From positions 108,775 through 172,774 of the forward strand of contig NW_019091360.1 in the NCBI RefSeq assembly GCF_001949145.1: DNA of 64,000 bases, written 5' to 3'. Source of the stretch: Acanthaster planci. Its lineage: Eukaryota > Echinodermata > Asteroidea > Valvatida > Acanthasteridae. Of this stretch, positions 58,488-64,000 are shown one piece after another (positions within the stretch are counted from its first letter, which is position 1; every line of letters begins with the position of its first letter). The position numbers and the translations under genes were made by a program. Below the pieces are notes generated by a model that saw only the letters and a list, made by a program, of their open reading frames with translations, made no database searches and had not been told where the DNA came from.

Positions 58488-60519
58488 CTATCAATAACAT
58501 TTTAAGGAGAAAATACACAATTGTTGAAACAATCACCCAAATTTCTAATGAACATTTAATGCAAGGTTGCAAGGTAAAAGTACCTCAGGGTTCTTCTCAA
58601 ATCTCATTTAACAACATATGAATATCATTTAAAATGGTCAATGAACCAGATGATTTCAAACAGATTATGACAATTTGGGGAGAATACTGTGGCAGGTTGT
58701 TTCCCTGCACCTAAACTAAGTTTGAGGGGTCAAGTCTGAAACCAGTTGGAGTCTTGACTCTAGCCTAAACTCAGGTTCCTCCTCAGTCCAGAGATCACTC
58801 AGAGTGACCTAAAGGTTAAGGGAGCAGATCCGTTTTGGTGGAAATACATGTATACTGCTGATTATGATGACCATGATGCTCTCTGCAATTTGGTGATACA
58901 CAACAAAAGGACACCTGACAATTAGATGCCGGTAACCTCAAACAACAATGAGATTTTTGAACATTCAACAAACAATTAATTGATTAAGTGGTTAGGGATA
59001 ATTTGTTACAACCTTTTACAAGCTTTATTACAACCTCTATTGCTCTGCGTGGTCTTGAGGAGAGGCTACAAGCAATACACAGCTAATATTGCACTCCGTC
59101 ATGCCAAATAGCAATGCACTGACTAATTTTGCCTTAATGCAACATTGCTTTGTGCAATGCACAGTTCCCTTTGAATTGTATTTTTACTATTTTCTTTCTT
59201 CTTTATGGTACACCCTAAACCACTTTTTTTTTTTGCTGTTGGAGTTTCAACTTGATTTAGCCTGCACCATTAACACCTGTGCTTTCATAGAGAGTGAGAT
59301 CCCCTGCTTGAAAGTGGAGTGACCCTTGATGGGGTGGTGCTCTGGTCTGGGTGGTGTGGTCCAGCATGCTTAAATGCTGTACCATCTACTACCTATTCCA
59401 ATCACCTCTTCTGTGTTCTCTCTTTTTCAGCCTGCCAGAATTACATATGCACTACACTAGTAATGCAATCCTCATTATTATGCACAGACAAACTTAAGAA
59501 AGTTCATACACTCTCTGCTAAAATAAAAAAAAACAACATTACAGGATTAAATATTCAACTACGGATGGGGATCATACTTACCGTCTGTCTGAACAAAGGT
59601 AGGGCAAAAGATGCAGGAAGGTGTGTGAATAACTTGCGACAAGTCAATTTTCCTTATTAATATTAGTATCAAAGTAATAGTAATTTTGCATACATATTGC
59701 AATTGTGCATTCTCTTTTTGAAAAAATTCATCAAAATAGATCTGACCTTATCTTTAATTGGGCAGATTAGAACCTAATGGTTTTTAAGCACTATTTGTAT
59801 ATTGTCAAGTATTCTTACCTCTATCAGACGGAACACATCCTTTTCAACAGGATACAACACAAGGGGGGTTTACAGTACTCAAAATACAAGTACATAAAGT
59901 ATTTTCTTCAAGAGATAAAGCAAAATGCAATGCCACATGCCATTTTTCAAAACTTCTAAGTCTGTTCATTCTCTCACCTTTCTTTTAGTGCCTTTTTTAA
60001 AACAGCACATTTCCAGCACCGCACTGGTAACACACGTTTATTATGTCTAGACACGGGCTGTGACTGGATGGTCAGCATTTGAGCGGTGCACGAATACTGC
60101 GATTGCGCAGGTGGCAGCAGCCAGGCTGTAGCCATGGCATGCACAAAGCTTGCTTCAGTGTGGTCACGTAGCCACCATAAAGAATCAAAGATTGGACTGC
60201 AAGCGTGTGGGCTACATTTGGGCCTCAATAACAATCAGGCTTGCTTGAAAGCCAGGATTTACTGTGGCTGTGGTTGTGACAAATTGATTACAAAGGCACT
60301 GGCAGTAAGTACACTCATATCTTCATGCAAAAAGGAGAAGTGCGGTTTGCACAAAGGACCCATAATTTCAGCATAATATTCTTTTTCCACTCATTGTCAA
60401 TGATTTGGTGGTGGCCTTTAAAAAACTTTGAGTTAAGTGGAATTATTTTGTATATAAAAGCCTTTTCTTTTGGGGGAACAAAGAATGTCTTCAAGATAAG
60501 TGGAGATTCGAGTCAACCA

Positions 60520-60546
60520 ACTTTGAGTTATCGAGAGTTAACTGTA
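60520..60546. repeat. pogo/Tigger-like terminal inverted repeat (one end)
   Basis: The reverse complement reads TACAGTTAACTCTCGATAAC, nearly the canonical pogo/Tigger TIR start with a TA target. The preceding TTCGAGTCAACCAACTTTGAG repeats its theme. No second end or transposase was located, so this may be a truncated MITE in the intron between exons B and C. Confidence 0.5.
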
Positions 60547-61031
60547 CATAAGCATTATCCTGTCACCACTTACAATCTGTTACCAAATTACCGTGGGAAT
60601 TAATACTTCCCATTAACTATTAGGTGGTTAGGATTACAGGTCGTTCATGTATGTCAAAAAAGCTGACATTCAAGACTTCAACTCATTCATTCAACTCTGG
60701 CTAAGTTGGAAGATGGGCACAGTCATCAGTGCTCTCAGGAAATAAGAATCCCCAAAGTTCATTATTTTCTAATGTCTCATATTTTGTAGAACCTACCATA
60801 GCTAATTAACAATGGCTTTCAGATATTTATTGTTTCAATTTTGGCTGAAATTTTCTGGGTCCGAGAATTCTATTTCCATGCAATTCCTATTTCCATGTTG
60901 GTGATCAGATGTCAGAATCACACACCATTGTGGAACTATTCATTGTAGATCCACACAAGCAGAAAATTAGGAACAAATAAAAAAAAAGAAGGGTTATCAA
61001 AGAATCAAAAACAACTATTCAGTTAACTTAC

Positions 61032-61190
61032 ACTTGTTGATCCATAGCAACCATCACTGAAACATTCTGCCATTGCTGGTTCAGGATCTTCTTGATTGAG
61101 GTAGGTTTCAACTGATTCTGCTTCTTGGTGTATAAGACAGCCCTTGTCATCCAGCTGTAATTTACCTTCCTTCAGAATCTCATTTAATTG
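61032..61190 (-). CDS. CFAP65: CFAP65 exon B
   Basis: A 159-nt exon, 53 codons, phase 0/0. The acceptor is TTTGTACAG|CAA and the donor is AGT|GTAAGT, close to consensus. The peptide begins QLNEILKEGKLQLDD and is acidic (EAESVETYLNQEDPEP) before ending in GCYGSTS. In CFAP65 the PP-(D/E)-x-L-x-x-x-L-K-E-x-K-L helix directly follows the HL-RG-T-PP motif, which is the order of exons A and B here. It is probably a helical, acidic linker between two ASH domains rather than a domain itself. Confidence 0.8.
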
Positions 61191-61300
61191 CTGTACAAAG
61201 ACAATCAAGAAAATGTCCCCAAAACATTCTACCCATATCTCTTTCATCAGTTACAATACATGGATATTAAAATGAAATTTCATATTGTTGTGCAGACTCA

Positions 61301-62343
61301 CAGCGCGTTCCCACTTGAATTGGGAAAAGGTGGATCTTGATCCAGCGTTTTGGTGTGATCGTTATCTTACCACAACGAAACCGCAAGTCGCGTTCCCACT
61401 AGCGCTTGATCCACCTTTTCAGACGGAAATGTTACTGAGTTCGGTATTGAGCATGTGCTAGCTTGCTAGCGTGCGCTCTGTGGCAGTGTGGCGTGCTGAG
61501 GCGGCATGCCTGTGACCCTGTGGTGTTTTGGGTGCGGAGTTCTACTGACATGACGACCTTGAATGGGACCGAATGTTCAGCCTAGTACATTGTCTCTTCA
61601 AACTTTGCTTCCGTTTTTGATACTCTGTCACATGGTGCGGGCTATACACTAACAAGGAATTAGTTTTTGATGGAAAGCAAGTGAAATTACACAAACGAAA
61701 AAGGTTAGAAACGGACGAATGTGCAACGAAAATTGTGAAAGGGCAAGGCACACCTCACAGCTTGTATGCATTGCGCATGCGTGGTGACACATTTTGCTAG
61801 CCCGTAGTTCAGCGGTTGTTAATTATGCATGCAGTGCTCGCTAAAAATTTCACATGAGCTACATGCCAAAAAACATATTTCTTTGTTCATCAGACCGCAA
61901 AAGTTTCGCACCACTCGTGCGCGGACGGATGTTGACAGGTCAAATTGCCGGATCAGATCCACTTTTTGCATTCCCATCTGATCGTAATCCGCCAATTGCA
62001 GGATCAGATCCACCAATTGGGGGATCTGTATCCTGCTCCAGAGGAGCATCAAGAAAGGTGGATCTGATCCTGATCCACCTTGTAACGGTTAGCGTTCCCA
62101 CTACACACAATTGCCGGATCTGATCCACCAATTAGCGGATCTGATCCACCAATTGGGGGATCTGTATCCTGCTCCAGAGGAGGATCAAGAAAGGTGGATC
62201 TGATCCTGATCCACCTTATAATGGTTAGCGTTCCCACTACACACAATTGCCGGATCTGATCCACCAATTGGGGGATCTGATCCGGCAATTTGGCAAAAAG
62301 TGGATCAGATCCTCAAATTGGTGGATCAAGTGGGAACGGGCTG
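61301..62343. mobile_element. non-autonomous TIR DNA transposon with internal repeats
   Basis: The ends CAGCGCGTTCCCACTTGA and, reverse complemented, CAGCCCGTTCCCACTTGA form an 18-bp TIR with one mismatch. Inside, near 61940-62340, GGATC(A/T)GATCC and CCAATTGGGGGATCTG recur in units of about 136 and 116 bp, each containing a GCGTTCCCACTA block like the TIR. No transposase: the ORFs at 61542-61751 and 61819-62419 have no domain and the latter are repeat translations. A clear target duplication was not seen. It lies in the intron between exons A and B. Confidence 0.75.
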
Positions 62344-62675
62344 CAAAATGCTCTTCAGGCAACTTGCAAGGATTATAATTCAAGTGGATATCTTTACAAT
62401 GAAGGCAAGATTGTGCCACAACATATCACCTTTATCAGGTACAGTTACTCTGAATAGCTCAATATTAATGATGTCACGCCTTGTTTACATGTCTTCTTTC
62501 CAATGGTAGAGAGGTGGGGCATGATCCCTTCAGCCCCCATAGGAAAGTGCATATGTAAACCAAGCATGATGTCATTACATTTTAGGTCTGATCATATAAA
62601 CACATTCATAAAATTGTTTCTCAAGAATAGCTGACATGAAATTACCTCTGACTGCATAGTTCTGTTTTCTTCGGA

Positions 62676-62990
62676 AATCCTCCCCAACAGTAGTGAGGAA
62701 GTCTGCTAGGGAATACCTACCTGAACAGTTGCTACTTTAGCAAATTTCCTTTCATGGCTTTTACAATATGCTAAAAAACCTGATCAACTTTAAAGCATCC
62801 TCTAGTGCTATGATGCAGCCTTTTTTGGAATGCAAGGTCTGAAAGCCAGAGTTGGGAGGATGGGCAGGCACTGACTGTTTGGGTAGGTATTCCCAAGCCG
62901 ACTCTCCCACACTACTGTGGGGGAGGAGTCCACTGGGCTCATCCTACCCAAACAGTCACCACCATACCCTGGAGGGTTGGCGAAGATGCA
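62676..62990. repeat. DIRS-type terminus, second copy
   Basis: The arms 62676-62738 and 62874-62933 are inverted copies (GGTAGGTATTCCC, CACTACTGTGGGGGAGGA). The spacer matches 3780-3850 (GCAAATTTCC...TTTACAATATGCTAAAAA). The downstream CATACCCTGGAGGG matches CGTACCCTGGAGGTGGG at 4053. Same layout as 3715-4060, so both are ends of one DIRS family. Confidence 0.65.
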
Positions 62991-63014
62991 CTGAATGAGA
63001 AAGAAATGTGATTA

Positions 63015-63197
63015 GTGTCTAGTATGGCCAAAAGAATCAGAAAAAGGGGGAGTGTTAAAACTCACAGAAAAAAAAGAGGAAGCCATCAGGTACATCTGGA
63101 GGTGTCCCACCCCAGTGAGGGTTCTCAAGGTCTAGGAGCAGAGGACAGGATTGTCTTGCCATGGGAACAGTACCTTTACGAGACATTAATCAGGTAG
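63015..63197 (+). pseudogene. possible N-terminus of a DIRS gag-like ORF
   Basis: A 60-codon ORF right after the DIRS-type terminus, starting MSSMAKRIRKRGSVKTHRKK, very basic, as expected for the start of a nucleic-acid-binding ORF1. The position supports this, but there is no specific motif. The assembly gap follows at 63308. Confidence 0.3.
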
Positions 63198-63307
63198 CAT
63201 GAGGTGAAAGTTGAGGATGTTTTCTAACATGTCATCCTGCATATGTTCTCCATCGGGATGTCCCCGGAAGTGTGCCCAAAGGTAGATACTACACTGATGT
63301 TGTAAGC

Positions 63308-63387
63308 NNNNNNNNNNNNNNNNNNNNNNNNNNNNNNNNNNNNNNNNNNNNNNNNNNNNNNNNNNNNNNNNNNNNNNNNNNNNNNNN
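63308..63387. other. assembly gap (N run)
   Basis: 80 ambiguous bases directly next to a SINE copy, a usual cause of assembly failure. Confidence 1.
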
Positions 63388-63470
63388 TCAGGTGGGACTC
63401 GAACCCACGACCTCCTGCTTACTAATGCAGATGTCTTAACCACTCAACCACCAAGCTTGCCGGGCTGCAT
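63388..63470 (-). mobile_element. tRNA-derived SINE, copy 3 (head only)
   Basis: The minus strand reads AAGCTTGGTGGTTGAGTGGTT (box A) and GTGGGTTCGAGTCCCACC (box B, T arm), nearly identical to the heads at 48612-48685 and 48890-48940. The rest falls into the gap. Confidence 0.75.
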
Positions 63471-63702
63471 TGTAGCACTAGAGGGCGCACTACACTAAAT
63501 CAGTTTTTTTGCAAATGGTGAAAGGTTCGAAAGCATATTTGTTTAAGTGGCAACTATTTAAGGATGAGTGTAGTGGACCATGGAATATATGCAAAGCAGT
63601 GAGAACCTCTCATGTCTCTTGAGTTACTCTCCTCTAGAGCATACACAATGACTTTGAGCTACTACCTTGACTTAATGTGCGGTCTGTTCTACAGAGCATT
63701 AC

Positions 63703-63831
63703 CTCAGGAGGGAAGACAGTAAAGCCACGAGTCAGATGTACCCTGAAACGGGTCAGATGCTCTGGCTGCAATACAGCTGGCTTGACAAGCTCCGTATGGC
63801 ATGTCCCTATCAAATCCAGAAACAAGGCATC
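63703..63831 (-). CDS. CFAP65: CFAP65 exon A (first in window)
   Basis: A 129-nt exon, 43 codons, phase 0 at both ends. The acceptor is a pyrimidine-rich run ending GCACAG|GAT and the donor is GAG|GTAATG. The peptide reads DALFLDLIGTCHTE at the start, then LVKPAVLQPEHL, then HLTRGFTVFPPE. The segment 'GTCH..KPA.L.P.HL..YR.HL.RG.T..PP' is the part of CFAP65 I recognise best. It follows an upstream ASH-like domain in family members. Upstream exons must lie to the right of the window, because the exon starts in mid-protein. Confidence 0.85.
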
Positions 63832-64000
63832 CTGTGCAAAAATAAATTGTATCACTTTATACTGAAACTCGAATGAATGTACACTGTTTCTTACAAAAAT
63901 GGTTTAGTTTATGCCACAGCCACATGCTGTTTGAATCTTTTTTCAGCTATTCATCAGCTGCCTGATCCTAAAGTTTGGGCACCACAATTTCCAATATGTA

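Larger units (their letters stand above)
7861..63831 (-). other. CFAP65: CFAP65 gene, interior part: 12 exons in phase
   Basis: Twelve minus-strand exons were found by reading open segments bounded by AG and GT and checking phase: 63831-63703, 61190-61032, 58487-58269, 54992-54939, 54498-54361, 53995-53892, 50675-50480, 49639-49469, 46879-46794, 32711-32645, 12178-12013 and 8137-7861. They total 1766 nt and every junction keeps frame, with phases 0,0,0,0,0,2,0,0,2,0,1 and final phase 2. The product contains several ASH/MSP-type beta-sandwich segments, and its order of motifs matches what I recall of CFAP65 (CCDC108). The family is known as a ciliary central-apparatus and sperm-flagellum protein. 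Vertebrate CFAP65 is about 1900 residues, so roughly a third is present. Exons for the N-terminus lie right of the window; those for the C-terminus were not found and probably lie to the left. The identification rests on remembered family features, not on a search. Confidence 0.85.

Noticed and set aside
60086-60376. Cysteine-containing plus-strand ORF (GCGCDK) as a small secreted peptide
   Set aside because: No signal peptide, no splice context, and it lies upstream of a pogo-like terminus; probably transposon-derived.

Overview
This is animal nuclear DNA with a split gene: GT-AG introns, microsatellites, a tRNA-derived SINE, non-LTR, tyrosine-recombinase and Polinton elements, and two assembly gaps. 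There is no prokaryotic operon. The mixture of DIRS/Ngaro-type elements, Polintons and (ACATGT)-rich introns suggests a marine invertebrate, perhaps an echinoderm, hemichordate or cephalochordate, but the sequence does not fix the lineage.

The backbone of the window is one minus-strand host gene. Twelve exons between 63831 and 7861 join in uninterrupted phase into about 588 residues. They match the interior of CFAP65 (CCDC108), a large ASH/MSP-domain protein of motile cilia and sperm flagella. The 5' exons lie beyond the right edge. The 3' exons are not found here and probably lie beyond the left edge. Nine exons are packed between 46.8 and 63.8 kb. A 22-codon exon sits alone at 32.7 kb between introns of 14.1 and 20.5 kb, and two more lie at 12.1 and 8.0 kb.

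Nearly everything else is mobile DNA inside introns. From left to right: a Polinton/Maverick DNA polymerase B fragment (1-1936, minus); a DIRS-type retrotransposon remnant (about 3.7-6.0 kb, minus); TTAA-flanked short DNA transposons (8.2, 13.0, 21.9 and 51.6 kb); a roughly 145-bp satellite rich in TCACGTGA and TGACGTCA (9.5-10.4 kb); a degenerate repeat array with a Helitron-like end (13.6-15.3 kb); a gag-like ORF, an APE-type LINE and a loose RNase H fragment (16.8-21.4 kb); a more complete Ngaro/DIRS-like element with gag zinc knuckle, RT-RNase H, tyrosine recombinase and SGNH hydrolase (28.1-31.7 kb, plus); a DIRS gag-like remnant (39.8-41.3 kb, minus); a second Polinton polymerase fragment joined directly to a second Ngaro-like element (41.3-45.5 kb, plus); an 86-bp minisatellite (46.0-46.5 kb); tandem and inverted SINE copies (48.5-48.9 kb); a TIR DNA transposon with internal repeats (61.3-62.3 kb); and a DIRS terminus (62.7-63.0 kb).

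All mobile-element coding regions seen carry frameshifts or stops and look dead. The host exons are intact, with good splice sites and compatible phases.
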